Counted from the stretch's first letter, positions 15,691 to 25,733 are shown. The stretch: 64,000 bases of DNA from an uncultured Caulobacterales bacterium (GCA_903840435.1 CAIMFV010000005.1:22962-86961), one strand, 5' to 3'. Numbers and translations: made by a program. Notes: generated from the sequence alone by a model not told the origin.

Positions 15691-16857
15691 ATGGCCCCTC
15701 GCCCCTATCGCCTCTATGGCACGCCTGGGTCGCTCTATACGGGCAAGGCGCGGTCTTATCTGATCAAGCAGGGGGTGGCGTTTGAAAACCGGGCGGCGGG
15801 TGAGGCGCGGTTTCGCGAGGAGATTGCGCCCAAGCTTGGACGCTGGATCATTCCGGTCCTTGAGACGCCGGACGGCGCTTTGGTCCAGGATGGCTCTGAC
15901 ATCATTGCCTATTTTGAGGAAAAACGGGCCAATGCCGGTAACACGACTCCGGTCCTGCCGACGACGCCGCGCCATAGACTGATTGCGCAGATCTTCGAAC
16001 TGTTCGGCGGCGAAGGCTTGTTGCGCCCAGCCATGCATTATCGCTGGAACTTTGATGCGACCAACCAAAGCTTCCTCGCCCGCGATTTTCCGGCCGCGCT
16101 CGCCCCGACCGGCGCGGACGAGGCCACCCAAGCCGCGGTGTTTGCCATGGCCTCAACCCGGATGCGCAAGGCCATGCAGAGTTTTGGCGTGTCCGAGGCC
16201 ACGGCGCCCGCCATTGAGGCGAGCTATGAAAGGTTTCTCGACCTGTTCGATGCGCACTTGACGACGACGCCCTATCTCTTGGGCGGCAGGCCAACACTTG
16301 GCGATTTTGGCCTCGTCGCGCCCCTCTATGCCCATCTGGCGCGCGATCCCTATCCGGCGGCCTTGATGAAAGCGAAGGCCTATCGGGTGTGGCGCTGGTG
16401 CGAGCGCATGAATGCGCCGGATGCGGATGCGGGCGAATATGGCGATGTGGCACCCGCGCTCTTGGCGCAAGACGCCGTGCCCGACAGCCTTAGGGCCTTG
16501 CTGGCCTTCATCGCCGAGGACTATTTACCCGAGATCGAGGCCTTTGTTGGCTTTACCAATACCTGGCTGGCCGCCCGCCCGGAATTGGAGGCCGGAACCA
16601 ACGGTTTGGCGCGCAGCCAAGATCGGGTGATCGGACAGGTTGAATTCAATTGGCGCGGCCATGAGATCAAGGTCGGTGTCTTGCCCTACCGACTTCTTTT
16701 GTTGCAAAAAATTCAAGCGGTCATCGATGGCGCCAGCCCAGAGGATCGGGCAGAGATGATGGCGCTGTTGGACGACACCGGATTAGGCGCGCTGGTCACC
16801 TTGCGGACCTCGCGCCGGGTTGAACGACACAACCATTTAGAGGTGTGGAGCGCTTAG
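15691..16857 (+). CDS. Glutathione S-transferase family protein with C-terminal extension
   Basis: A 388-residue protein. Residues 1-85 form the thioredoxin-like GST domain (RLYGTPGSLYTGKARSYL, then the cis-Pro segment IIPVLETPDG and the QDGSDIIAYFEE glutathione-binding region). An all-helical C-terminal GST domain follows to about 235, with the N-capping-type TLGDFGLVAPL. A further 140 residues form an extra helical region not seen in the usual 200-230 residue GST. Start ATG 15691 has AAAGGA upstream. Substrate unknown; probably cytoplasmic. Confidence 0.82.
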   Translation: MAPRPYRLYGTPGSLYTGKARSYLIKQGVAFENRAAGEARFREEIAPKLGRWIIPVLETPDGALVQDGSDIIAYFEEKRANAGNTTPVLPTTPRHRLIAQIFELFGGEGLLRPAMHYRWNFDATNQSFLARDFPAALAPTGADEATQAAVFAMASTRMRKAMQSFGVSEATAPAIEASYERFLDLFDAHLTTTPYLLGGRPTLGDFGLVAPLYAHLARDPYPAALMKAKAYRVWRWCERMNAPDADAGEYGDVAPALLAQDAVPDSLRALLAFIAEDYLPEIEAFVGFTNTWLAARPELEAGTNGLARSQDRVIGQVEFNWRGHEIKVGVLPYRLLLLQKIQAVIDGASPEDRAEMMALLDDTGLGALVTLRTSRRVERHNHLEVWSA

Positions 16858-16993
16858 GCCACGCGGCTCGCGCAAGGCTTGGGTGAATTGGATCAGACTT
16901 TGCTCACAAAGCCTTAGAGATAAGGCATTTTCTTCGGCGCGCTAAAATCTGCATCGTCGGAAAATGCCCCTGCCAGACGGAGACACGATAACG

Positions 16994-17764
16994 ATGCACA
17001 AGCCTGACGCCAGCACCTTGATCAATAAGGCGCCTCAGATCGGCCTGATCTTTTGGGTCACCAAGATTTGCGCCACCACCTTGGGCGAGACGGGCGGTGA
17101 TCTGTTGTCGCAAACCTTGGGCTTTGGCTATTTGGCCAGCACCTTTGTGCTCTTGGCCCTCTTTGCCGCGACCTTGGCAGCGGAAATGCTCGCCAAGCAA
17201 TTTAGCCCGATCCGCTATTGGGCGGTGATCCTGTCCACCACCATGGCAGGCACCACCTTGTCGGACTTTTTGGATCGCAGCGCCCACCTCGGCTATTTGG
17301 GCGGCGCCGCCTTGCTGATTTGCGCCCTGGTCGGCGTGCTTTTGGCCTGGCGATGGACTTTGGGCCAGATCAGCTTCGACCACATCGCCGATCCCAAGGT
17401 CGAGGCCTTTTATTGGCTCACCATCCTCGTCTCCAACACGCTGGGCACAGCGCTCGGCGACTTTTTGGCTGACAATGCCCAGCTTGGCTATTTGGGTGGG
17501 TCGGCGCTGGTCGGGTCGGCGATCTTGGTGGTCATTCTGGCGTGGCGGTTCACCAAGGCACCCCATGCCGTGCTCTTTTGGGCGGCATTTGTCCTCACCA
17601 GACCCTTGGGCGCGACGGTCGGCGATCTTTTGACCAAGGCGCGTGATGCGGGCGGCCTTGGGCTTGGAACCTTGGCTGCGTCCAGCGTGCTCGTGGTGGT
17701 GGTCGCCGGACTAGTCTTTTTCAGCACCCGGAGACGATCTGATCAGATGGAAGAGCGCGCCTAG
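16994..17764 (+). CDS. COG4705-type polytopic membrane protein with four internal repeats
   Basis: A 256-residue integral membrane protein with about eight hydrophobic segments. The start NKAPQIGLIFWVTKICATTLGETGGD is typical of the uncharacterised COG4705 family. The TLGETGGD-type element recurs four times (GETGGDLL, GTTLSDFL, GTALGDFL, GATVGDLL), most copies followed by a LGYLGG turn, so the protein appears built from four two-helix units. ATG 16994 follows ACGGAGA; ATG 16964 is an in-frame alternative. Function unknown. Its stop overlaps the convergent S9 peptidase stop (CTAG, 17761-17764). Confidence 0.8.
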   Translation: MHKPDASTLINKAPQIGLIFWVTKICATTLGETGGDLLSQTLGFGYLASTFVLLALFAATLAAEMLAKQFSPIRYWAVILSTTMAGTTLSDFLDRSAHLGYLGGAALLICALVGVLLAWRWTLGQISFDHIADPKVEAFYWLTILVSNTLGTALGDFLADNAQLGYLGGSALVGSAILVVILAWRFTKAPHAVLFWAAFVLTRPLGATVGDLLTKARDAGGLGLGTLAASSVLVVVVAGLVFFSTRRRSDQMEERA

Positions 17765-19719
17765 TTGGGCGGATTATATTGCTCCACAAAGGCAAGCGCT
17801 GCCTTCAGGGTCGAAATGCGCGTCGCTTCGTGGGAAAGCCAGTGATCCTCCTTTTCGGTATAGAGGGTCTGAACTGGTTTTCCCGCGCCGCGCAATACCC
17901 GCTCCATGATTTGGCTTTGGGCGATTGGAACAACAGAATCATCCTTGCCGTGGATCAAGAGGATGGGCGCATCGGCCCGCTCAGCCAGACGTGCCGGGGA
18001 AATGGACGGTAAGGGCGGCGCACCCGGAACGGTTGTTCCCATAGCCTCTTGCCAAAAATGAACCGACTGGGAGTTTCCACCCTGCCGGTCTGATTCCCAT
18101 TTTAGCATTGCTGGCAAATCCGAAAGCCCAGAGCCCGCCACGGCGCAACGATAAAGCCCTTGTTGGATGGTCACGCCTGCGAGCGCCGCATAGCCGCCAT
18201 AGGAAAAGCCAACAATGGCGGCGCGCTTTGGATCGATAAGGCCATCCTTGGCCAGTGCAGATACGCCATCGGCAATGTCATTCAACATTTTCCGGCCGAA
18301 TTCGCCATAACCCAAGCTTTCGAATCGGGCACCGTGCCCCCCCGATCCTCGATAGTTAGGTTGCAGCACCGCATAGCCGCGTGAGGCAAAGGCCTGGGCC
18401 ATCCAATCAAATTCCAAGGTGTCCCAAATTCCAATCGGACCACCATGGGGAAGCACAACCAGCGGCAACCCTTTCGCGACCCGCCCTGCGGGAAGGGTCA
18501 GCACCGCGTCCAAGTCGAGCCCGTCGCTCGCGTGATAGCTAAAGAGCTTCGCCTGCCCAACGGAAGCGTCTGGAATTCCGGGATAGTCGTTGTCGATCAG
18601 GTCGGCAGCATGGCGGTTGAGATCGATCAGATAATGTGCCCCACTCCCCATATTGACCGCATGCAGACTGATTTTGGTGCCATCGTCGGACACTCCCTCA
18701 ATCTCGACCAAACCCGGAAAGGGGCGGGCCGCAGCATCCACCCTCGCCTGCATTTGTCGATCAAAACATACTAAACGCCCCTCCTTCGTCCAGTAACCGA
18801 TGAGAAGGCCTGTCTTATGATCGTGAAGGGGTGCAACCACCAAGTCCCCGTCGGCCAGCACCGTTTCACGTCCGTCCGGCCCAAATTCGCGCAATCGGGT
18901 CACCCCACCCGACTTGTCCAACACCACATTGCTCCCCGGCGTCCGACCCAAGCCCCAGAGATCGACTACGTCGCGGGCCGACTGGACCTTCATCAACAGC
19001 TTTTCACCGCGAAACAACATCCAGCTATTGGTGCTCGGATAAAAATTCGCTGCCGCAGCGACCTGTCCTTGGGTGTCCACCGCCCATTCGCTCGAAAACT
19101 CTATGCCCCTGGCCGCGCGGGTAATCTCATTCGTATCCAAGTTCACTCGCCAAAGATCGGGATAGTAGCGGTTGAAAGTCGCGGAGTCGGCGGTCGCGAT
19201 CAAATGACCAATTCCAACGCCTTCTTTGGGAATATTAGATAAAAATGCGAAAGGAACACCATCAATCACACGAACATCAAACAATTGCGCAAAATACGGC
19301 CAGAAAATTGGATTTTTGTCAAATATCACCTTTGCAGATCGCGTTTTTAAATTAACATTTCTGTAGAGTGTGTATTCTTCACGCCCATCTCCAGCGATCT
19401 CATCCCTTGCGACCGATGTCGTTAATATGAAATGCTCATCATCAACCCAATCAATGTAGCGAATACTTTCGTCGCCCACATTCACGGTCAGAATGAGCGT
19501 TCCGTCAGTCTTTTCAACGACGATCTTGCGCAAGCCCTGAACCGGGCGATCCAATGCCAGCAGGTTTCCAGAAGGTGAGAGGCTGACATGATCTATGGCG
19601 GGCAATTGGCCATAGGCCTCCACGGGTGGCGGTGCTACGGGCACGGTGGACGCCACTGCCATACGCACGCCAAGGATGAGGGTTGCCACAGCTAGACTAA
19701 AGATCCTCGCGCGTTTCAT
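17761..19719 (-). CDS. Exported S9-family prolyl oligopeptidase/acylaminoacyl peptidase
   Basis: A 652-residue secreted serine peptidase. A signal peptide (MKRARIFSLAVATLILGVRM, ending near AVAS) is followed by a beta-propeller-like region to about residue 400. An alpha/beta-hydrolase domain then has nucleophile Ser506 in GFSYGGYAAL, Asp594 in HGKDDSVVP and His626 in EDHWLS. The oxyanion region HGGPIG is also seen. ATG 19719 is set by the strong AAGGAGGGG just upstream. Such enzymes degrade short peptides in the periplasm and are abundant in Caulobacterales and sphingomonads. The 5' half (19200-19420) is noticeably AT-richer than the rest. Confidence 0.88.
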   Translation of the reverse strand: MKRARIFSLAVATLILGVRMAVASTVPVAPPPVEAYGQLPAIDHVSLSPSGNLLALDRPVQGLRKIVVEKTDGTLILTVNVGDESIRYIDWVDDEHFILTTSVARDEIAGDGREEYTLYRNVNLKTRSAKVIFDKNPIFWPYFAQLFDVRVIDGVPFAFLSNIPKEGVGIGHLIATADSATFNRYYPDLWRVNLDTNEITRAARGIEFSSEWAVDTQGQVAAAANFYPSTNSWMLFRGEKLLMKVQSARDVVDLWGLGRTPGSNVVLDKSGGVTRLREFGPDGRETVLADGDLVVAPLHDHKTGLLIGYWTKEGRLVCFDRQMQARVDAAARPFPGLVEIEGVSDDGTKISLHAVNMGSGAHYLIDLNRHAADLIDNDYPGIPDASVGQAKLFSYHASDGLDLDAVLTLPAGRVAKGLPLVVLPHGGPIGIWDTLEFDWMAQAFASRGYAVLQPNYRGSGGHGARFESLGYGEFGRKMLNDIADGVSALAKDGLIDPKRAAIVGFSYGGYAALAGVTIQQGLYRCAVAGSGLSDLPAMLKWESDRQGGNSQSVHFWQEAMGTTVPGAPPLPSISPARLAERADAPILLIHGKDDSVVPIAQSQIMERVLRGAGKPVQTLYTEKEDHWLSHEATRISTLKAALAFVEQYNPPN

Positions 19720-19833
19720 CCGGTCCCCTCCTTGGGGAATTGCCCACCGCAATTCGCTAGACTGTCATTTTGACGCCAATTTCGCCGCTGACGTCAATCG
19801 CAGAAGGTGGTGCAGAGCGCGCTATCCTTTGCT

Positions 19834-20664
19834 TCAAAGCGTCGCGTGCAGGATGTGGCCGCCATGTTCTGGGGTGTGATCGAGGGCGTTGGGAAAAAAC
19901 TTGGCGGCGATGTCCCGCGGCCCCAAATCGAGCACGCGCCGAAATCCCAGGCTCTCCAGACGCGGCTTCAAATCCTGCGGTGTGTAGGCGCTCAAGAAGG
20001 GTTCGCCTTGCGCCGCCACGCGCGCTGCCAACTGGTCGCGCAGCTTCCGCTGTGCCTCGGGGAAGGCGTCGCGGGGCTCGGGATAATCGAATACCACCTC
20101 GGCGCCCGCGGTTAGCCCGCCAATCTGGCCAAGCGTTGCAAACGTCGTCTCTTCCTTGAGATAGGGCGTCACGCCCAGCCAGCTAAAAAAGGCCGGCTGA
20201 TCCAGGCGAAATCCCCTTTCAACCATCTTAGGGATCAAGGCGTCGGCCTCAAAATTGACCGGTACGAAAACCAGGGCCGGGTCGGCCTGCAGGCCTGCCG
20301 TCTCAAGGCGCTGCTGCTTCCACGCTTGGGTGGCCGGGTGGTCAACCTCAAAGAGCCTCGCCTTGGCGCCAAACGGCCAACGGCAACAGAGGGTGTCGAG
20401 CCCCGCGCCAAGGATGACGATCTGAGTCACGCCACGCTTGGCGATGCTCTCGGCCATCATGTCTTCGGAGAACCGCGAACGGGCGGCGATGAAATGGCGC
20501 AGGCCTGTGCGGCTTGGGTTCGCGCGCGCCTCCTCCACCACCTCGTCACGATTGAGATCTGGCAGTTCGAAGGCGAGCGGGTCGTGGAAAATCCGCCCCT
20601 CCTCCAATACCTGATGGGCAGCGCGATGGGCGGCGGCGCCAAAGGCCGTTCGGCTGGGGCTCAT
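19834..20664 (-). CDS. SAM-dependent methyltransferase, leucine carboxyl methyltransferase-like (TIGR00027/PPM group)
   Basis: A 276-residue class I methyltransferase of the PPM/LCMT group. Family signs are the N-terminal SRTAFGAAAHRAAH, a RSRFSED segment, the SAM-binding VILGAGLDTLCCR and FEVDHPATQAWKQQ. WLGVTPYL is the usual LEGVTMYL-type motif. ATG 20664 is chosen because the family begins close to the SRTA segment. These enzymes often methylate carboxylates or polyketide-like metabolites, but no biosynthetic genes are adjacent. It is divergent from the GMC oxidoreductase gene. Confidence 0.85.
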   Translation of the reverse strand: MSPSRTAFGAAAHRAAHQVLEEGRIFHDPLAFELPDLNRDEVVEEARANPSRTGLRHFIAARSRFSEDMMAESIAKRGVTQIVILGAGLDTLCCRWPFGAKARLFEVDHPATQAWKQQRLETAGLQADPALVFVPVNFEADALIPKMVERGFRLDQPAFFSWLGVTPYLKEETTFATLGQIGGLTAGAEVVFDYPEPRDAFPEAQRKLRDQLAARVAAQGEPFLSAYTPQDLKPRLESLGFRRVLDLGPRDIAAKFFPNALDHTPEHGGHILHATL

Positions 20665-20777
20665 CAATTCCAAGGCCTTGTCCTCCCTGTTGCGGCGGCG
20701 GTCCACCCTTGCCTGGCTTGCCAACTTCACCCTAGACAAGCGCTCAGGGGCGAAGATGCGCCCAGCGAGGGGCGGCA

Positions 20778-22409
20778 ATGGCGGACCGATTCGACTATAT
20801 TGTCCTCGGCGCAGGTTCAGCAGGGTCGCTCATCGCCAACCGACTGTCGAGAGACCCCCGTCATCGCGTTCTGGTGCTCGAAGCCGGAGGCAATGACGAC
20901 TGGATTTGGTTCCATATTCCGGTCGGCTACCTCTTCTCCATCGGCAATCCGCGCAGCGATTGGCTTTACCGGACCGAGACCATGGCCAGCCTCAACGGCC
21001 GCGATCTCGCCTATCCGCGCGGCAAGGTGATTGGCGGCAGTTCCGCTATTAACGCCATGATCTATATGCGCGGCCAAGCTGCCGACTATGACCATTGGCG
21101 CGACCTCGGCCTCCCTGGGTGGGGGTGGGCAGATGTCCTGCCCTATTTTCTCGCCCACGAAGACCACATCGACCGCCAAGGCCCGTTTCATGCGCAAGGG
21201 GGCGAGTGGCGGGTCGAGTATCCACGGATGCGCTGGCAGGTGCTTGACGCCTTTGCCGAAGCCGCCGCCCAGGCGGGTGTGCCGCCCACGACCGACTTCA
21301 ACACCGGCGACAATTTTGGTTCGGGTTATTTCGAGGTCAATCAAAAGGCAGGCGTTCGGTGGAGCGCGGCGCGCGGCTTCCTCAAACCTGTCCTGTCACG
21401 TAAGAACTTGACCCTTTTAACCGGCGTCTTGATCGACAAGGTGCTGATCGAGAACGGTCGGGCCGTGGGGGTTTCAGGGTTTCGCCAGGGCGTGCCGTTT
21501 GAAGCGCGGGCGCAGGGCGAGGTCATTTTGAGTTGCGGGGCGGTGGCTACGCCTGGTGTGCTGGAGCGTTCCGGGATCGGCGACCCGGCCCGATTGGCCG
21601 CCCTTGGTGCGCCCGTGGCGAGCGCTCTGCCCGGCGTCGGCGAGAACCTGCAAGACCATCTGCAACTCCGCCCCTATTTTCGCGTCGAAGGGGTGGCGAC
21701 ACTGAATAGTCTCTATCGGTCCTGGCTGCGCCGCGCCGCCATGGGGGTCGAATATGGGCTATTCCGCAAAGGGCCACTCTCAATGGCGCCGTCGCAAATG
21801 GGCGCATTTGTCCGCTCGCACCCAGAGGTCGAGCGACCTGACCTGGAATTTCACGTCCAACCCCTGTCCTTGGATCGGTTTGGCGCGCCGCTGCATGGGT
21901 TTGGTGCCGTAACGCTCAGCGTCTGCAATCTGCGCCCTGAAAGTCGCGGCGCGGTCCATGCCCGCAGCCCTGATCCCCATGACGCACCCGTCATTTCGCC
22001 AAACTATCTGTCGACGGCCCGCGACGAAGCGGTTGCGGTCGCTAGCCTGAAGTGGGCGCGGCGCATCATGGCCCAACCGGCCTTCGCCCAATACTGTCCG
22101 GTAGAGGTCAAGCCCGGTGCCGAGTGTGCCACCGACGACGCGCTGCTCGCCAGTGCACGCGACATCGCCACCACCATCTTCCACCCTGTCGGCACGGCTC
22201 GCATGGGAAAGGCGGGCGATAGCCACCGCGTCGTCGATTCGTCACTGAAGGTTGTGGGGATTGAAGCCTTGCGGGTCGCGGATGCTTCTGTGATGCCGAC
22301 CATCACATTGGGCAACACCAATTCGCCCACGCTGATGATCGCCGAAAGGGCCAGCGCCATGATCCTTGCCGACCAACCTTGGAAGGCAACATCATCTCAA
22401 GCGCTTTGA
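20778..22409 (+). CDS. GMC-family FAD oxidoreductase (choline/alcohol dehydrogenase-like)
   Basis: A full-length 543-residue GMC enzyme. It has the N-terminal FAD-binding LGAGSAGSLIANRLS, the PRGKVIGGSSAINAMIYMRG signature, the second signature GAVATPGVLERSGIG, and the active-site His in IFHPVGTARMGK followed by VADASVMP and NTNSPTLMIAE. The family oxidises primary alcohols, choline or polyethylene glycol using FAD. No betaine genes are nearby, so choline as substrate is not favoured. It ends just before tRNA-Val, which lies on the other strand. Confidence 0.88.
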   Translation: MADRFDYIVLGAGSAGSLIANRLSRDPRHRVLVLEAGGNDDWIWFHIPVGYLFSIGNPRSDWLYRTETMASLNGRDLAYPRGKVIGGSSAINAMIYMRGQAADYDHWRDLGLPGWGWADVLPYFLAHEDHIDRQGPFHAQGGEWRVEYPRMRWQVLDAFAEAAAQAGVPPTTDFNTGDNFGSGYFEVNQKAGVRWSAARGFLKPVLSRKNLTLLTGVLIDKVLIENGRAVGVSGFRQGVPFEARAQGEVILSCGAVATPGVLERSGIGDPARLAALGAPVASALPGVGENLQDHLQLRPYFRVEGVATLNSLYRSWLRRAAMGVEYGLFRKGPLSMAPSQMGAFVRSHPEVERPDLEFHVQPLSLDRFGAPLHGFGAVTLSVCNLRPESRGAVHARSPDPHDAPVISPNYLSTARDEAVAVASLKWARRIMAQPAFAQYCPVEVKPGAECATDDALLASARDIATTIFHPVGTARMGKAGDSHRVVDSSLKVVGIEALRVADASVMPTITLGNTNSPTLMIAERASAMILADQPWKATSSQAL

Positions 22410-22421
22410 TCTGAAAAAAAG

Positions 22422-22498
22422 TGGTAGGCGGCGACGGATTCGAACCGCCGACCCTCTCGGTGTAAACGAGATGCTCTAACCAGCTGAGCTAGCCGCCC
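22422..22498 (-). tRNA. tRNA-Val(TAC)
   Basis: A 77-base tRNA on the minus strand with encoded CCA (complement of 22422-22424). The acceptor arms are GGGCGGC and GCCGCCT, the D-loop is AGCTCAGCTGGTTAGAGC, and the T-loop is GGTTCGAATCC. The anticodon loop TTTACAC gives anticodon TAC (22464-22462), which decodes Val. Confidence 0.96.
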
Positions 22499-22535
22499 CT
22501 AAGCCTTGGGGGTTTAGCCTTTATGGGGCCAAAGG

Positions 22536-22566
22536 AAAAGGGGCAGACCTGCGGCCCGCCCCTTTT
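22536..22566 (-). terminator. Intrinsic terminator of hupB
   Basis: Read on the minus strand, AAAAGGGGC (22566-22558) pairs perfectly with GCCCCTTTT (22544-22536) around a 13-base GC-rich loop, and the stem ends in a T-run. It lies 30 bases after the HU stop codon. Confidence 0.8.
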
Positions 22567-22596
22567 TGAAACGATTAAAAATCGCGCGTGCGGCGA

Positions 22597-22872
22597 TTAG
22601 TTGATCGCCGTCTTCAGGCCTTCGCCGACGCGGAAACGGACGCTCTTCGACGCCGGACGCGCAACGCTCTCGCCAGTGCGCGGATTGCGCGCCGTGCCCG
22701 CTTCGCGCGCCACAGGCACAAAGCTGCCAAATCCGACGATCCGGACTTCCTGGCCTGCCTTCACCGATTCGGTCACCGCCTCGATAAATGCGTCCAGAGC
22801 CTCCTTGGCTTGCTTCTGGCTCAGTCCGGACTTCTCGGCGATGGACGCCACCAGTTCGGCCTTCGTTGTCAT
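22597..22872 (-). CDS. hupB: DNA-binding protein HU
   Basis: A 91-residue histone-like protein that bends and packs DNA as a dimer. The helical dimerisation part (TKAELVASIAEKSGLSQKQA) and the beta-arm region with GFGSFVPVAREAGTARNPRTGE are standard. The arm contains the RNPRTGE turn typical of HU rather than IHF. It lies downstream of lon, as in many Proteobacteria, separated by about 210 bases, so it probably has its own promoter. The terminator at 22536-22566 ends it. Confidence 0.95.
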   Translation of the reverse strand: MTTKAELVASIAEKSGLSQKQAKEALDAFIEAVTESVKAGQEVRIVGFGSFVPVAREAGTARNPRTGESVARPASKSVRFRVGEGLKTAIN

Positions 22873-23084
22873 ATGTGTCTTCTCCCAACCCTAAGCGGTC
22901 GCGACTGTTTGGCGCGAGTCACGCATCGTCAAAAACAGATTATGAAACGGGAAAACGCTGAAGGTCAAAACGAAAAAGGTCGCAGCACGTGCCAAAACCC
23001 AAGGAATTGTGGGGAAAACCGACTTTTCCACCCGAAGACCCCGACAAGGCGCGTCTGTTTTCGCCTCATCGGGGAAGGTCGGAC

Positions 23085-25478
23085 TCAGTGGGTAATGACC
23101 GATTCGGTCGGGCCGTCGTCGGGCGGGGACGGCGCGACCTCGGCAGGCTCGGTCCAACTGATCGGGGTGAGATGGGAAACAAGCGCGTGCATCAATACCT
23201 CGTCCACCGTGGAGACGGGGATGATGGTCATGCCCGTTTTCACCGCCTCGGGCACCTCAGCGAGGTCCTTCTCATTCTCTTTCGGGATGAGGACGGTCTT
23301 GACGCCGGACCGCAGGGCCGCCAGCAGCTTTTCCTTCAGGCCACCAATGGCCAGGACCCGACCCCGCAGGGTGATCTCGCCGGTCATTGCCACATCCTTC
23401 CGGACGGGGATGCCGGTGATCACCGAGACGATGGCAGTGACCATGGCAACGCCCGCCGACGGTCCGTCCTTTGGCGTTGCCCCTTCCGGTACGTGGACGT
23501 GTACATCGGTGCGCTCGAACACCGGCGGGGCGATGCCAAAGGCGGTGCTGCGGGCGCGGACATAGGAATTGGCTGCAGAGACCGATTCCTTCATCACCTC
23601 TTTCAGATTGCCGGTAATGCTCATCCGGCCCTTACCGCTCATCTTCACCGCTTCGATGGTAAGGATTTCCCCGCCAAACTCGGTCCAGGCAAGCCCGGTA
23701 ACAATGCCCACCTGATCTTCGCCCTCGGTTTCGCCATAGCGGAACTTTTGCACGCCTGCATAGGTCGCCAGCCGCTCAGCATCGATGGTGATCGAGAGGA
23801 CTTTTTCGCGGGTCAGGTCACGGACGGTTTTGCGCGCCAGATTGCCAAGCTCGCGCTCAAGTGAACGCACCCCCGCCTCGCGGGTATAGTAGCGGATCAG
23901 GTCGCGGATCGCTTCATCAGGCACGATCCATTCCTCGGCGCTCAGACCGTGGTTCTTGGCGAGCTTTGGCAGCACGTGACGCCGCGCGATCTCGATTTTT
24001 TCTGCCTCAGTATAGCCAGGGATGCGAATGATCTCCATCCGGTCCATCAGGGGCTGGGGCATGTTGAGGCTATTGGCCGTGGTGACGAACATCACTTGGC
24101 TCAGGTCGTAATCGACCTCCAGATAGTGATCGCCAAAGGTGGCGTTTTGTTCCGGGTCCAAGACCTCCAACAGCGCACTTGACGGGTCGCCGCGCCAATC
24201 GGCGCCCAACTTGTCAATTTCGTCGAGCAGGAAGAAGGGGTTGGTGGCCTTGGCCTTCTTCATCGACTGAATGACCTTGCCGGGCATGGAGCCGATATAG
24301 GTGCGCCGATGACCGCGTATTTCGGCCTCATCGCGCACGCCGCCCAAGGAAAGCCGGACAAATTCCCGGCCCGTCGCCTTGGCAATGGAGCGGCCGAGCG
24401 AGGTTTTGCCGACGCCTGGAGGGCCGACGAGGCAAAGGATCGGCCCTTTCAGATCGCCGGTGCGCGCCTGGACTGCCAAATATTCCAAGATGCGCTCTTT
24501 TACCTTGTCGAGGCCGAAATGGTCCTCGTCCAAAATCTTGGCCGCCGCTTCGAGATCAATGGTCTTGGTTTTGGCTCGCCCCCAAGGCAGCGCCAACAGC
24601 CAGTCGAGGTAATTGCGCACGACGGTCGATTCGGCCGACATGGGGCTCATATTGCGCAGCTTCTTCAGCTCCGCATCCGCCTTGGTGCGCGCCTCCTTGG
24701 AAAGCTTGGTCTTTTTGATCCGCTTTTCCAGCTCGACCAATTCGTCGCGATGCTCGTCCTGTTCGCCCAGTTCGCGTTGAATCGCCTTCATCTGTTCATT
24801 GAGGTAGTATTCGCGCTGGGTCTTTTCCATCTGCCGCTTCACACGGCTGCGGATCTTTTTCTCGACCTGTAGGACCGAGATTTCACCCTCCATCAGGGCA
24901 TAGACCTTCTCCAGCCGCTTGGCGACGTCGGTGATCTCCAACAGGGCCTGCTTGTCGGACAGCTTGATCGACAGATGCGCCACGATGGAATCGGCCAGCT
25001 TGCCCGGCTCGACGATTTGCGGAATGGCCGCCAAAACTTCCGGCGGGGCCTTTTTGTTCAGCTTCACGTAGGATTCAAACTGGTCGATCACGGCACGCCG
25101 CAGAGCCTGGCTCTCGGCGGCGCCGTCATCATGCTCGGTCAATTCCTGACACTCGGCTTCAAAATAGGCGTCGGTCTTGGTGAATTTCGACAGGGACGCT
25201 CTCACCTTGCCTTCGACCAAAACCTTGACCGTCCCGTCAGGCAGTTTCAGCAGTTGCAAGACATGGGCGATGACACCGATCTCATAGATGGCCGCGGGGC
25301 TTGGATCATCATCGGTGGAGTTGCGCTGGGTGACCAGGAGAATGGCCTTGTCGCCCTGCATCACCTGCTCCAGCGCCTTGACCGACTTCTCGCGGCCCAC
25401 GAACAGCGGCACGACCATTTGCGGAAAGACCACAATGTCGCGGAGCGGCAGAACCGGCAGAATGCGCGTCTCAGTCAT
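23085..25478 (-). CDS. lon: ATP-dependent protease Lon
   Basis: Lon degrades misfolded and regulatory proteins in the cytoplasm. The 797-residue protein has an N-terminal substrate domain (LPVLPLRDIVVFPQM), a coiled-coil middle and an AAA+ module with GPPGVGKTSLG. The C-terminal protease domain has the catalytic Ser in KDGPSAGVAM and the dyad Lys in the RGRVLAIGGLKEKLLAA segment. ATG 25478 follows GCGAGGAG. Length and motifs are normal. It stands between clpX and hupB on the same strand, part of the conserved tig-clpP-clpX-lon-hup neighbourhood. Confidence 0.97.
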   Translation of the reverse strand: MTETRILPVLPLRDIVVFPQMVVPLFVGREKSVKALEQVMQGDKAILLVTQRNSTDDDPSPAAIYEIGVIAHVLQLLKLPDGTVKVLVEGKVRASLSKFTKTDAYFEAECQELTEHDDGAAESQALRRAVIDQFESYVKLNKKAPPEVLAAIPQIVEPGKLADSIVAHLSIKLSDKQALLEITDVAKRLEKVYALMEGEISVLQVEKKIRSRVKRQMEKTQREYYLNEQMKAIQRELGEQDEHRDELVELEKRIKKTKLSKEARTKADAELKKLRNMSPMSAESTVVRNYLDWLLALPWGRAKTKTIDLEAAAKILDEDHFGLDKVKERILEYLAVQARTGDLKGPILCLVGPPGVGKTSLGRSIAKATGREFVRLSLGGVRDEAEIRGHRRTYIGSMPGKVIQSMKKAKATNPFFLLDEIDKLGADWRGDPSSALLEVLDPEQNATFGDHYLEVDYDLSQVMFVTTANSLNMPQPLMDRMEIIRIPGYTEAEKIEIARRHVLPKLAKNHGLSAEEWIVPDEAIRDLIRYYTREAGVRSLERELGNLARKTVRDLTREKVLSITIDAERLATYAGVQKFRYGETEGEDQVGIVTGLAWTEFGGEILTIEAVKMSGKGRMSITGNLKEVMKESVSAANSYVRARSTAFGIAPPVFERTDVHVHVPEGATPKDGPSAGVAMVTAIVSVITGIPVRKDVAMTGEITLRGRVLAIGGLKEKLLAALRSGVKTVLIPKENEKDLAEVPEAVKTGMTIIPVSTVDEVLMHALVSHLTPISWTEPAEVAPSPPDDGPTESVITH

Positions 25479-25733
25479 TTTCAACTCCTCGCTCTCGCGC
25501 TGCGATGTCGCTGCGGCGGAGCCCATAAGACCTCAGGCCCGAAGCCGTCGCGGCGCCCCGATACTGAGCCCCCGCTTCGCGGCTTTCGTCCATAAAAATC
25601 CACCCTGCCCCGAAACGCGGCGGCGGGGTGGCGCGTGAAGAGTGGTATGTGGAGCCTTCGGGGCCGCGTTCAAGAGAGGCAGATGCGTATCACGCATCCG
25701 CTCACTGCGGTCAGCCGATTTTGGCCTTCAAAA

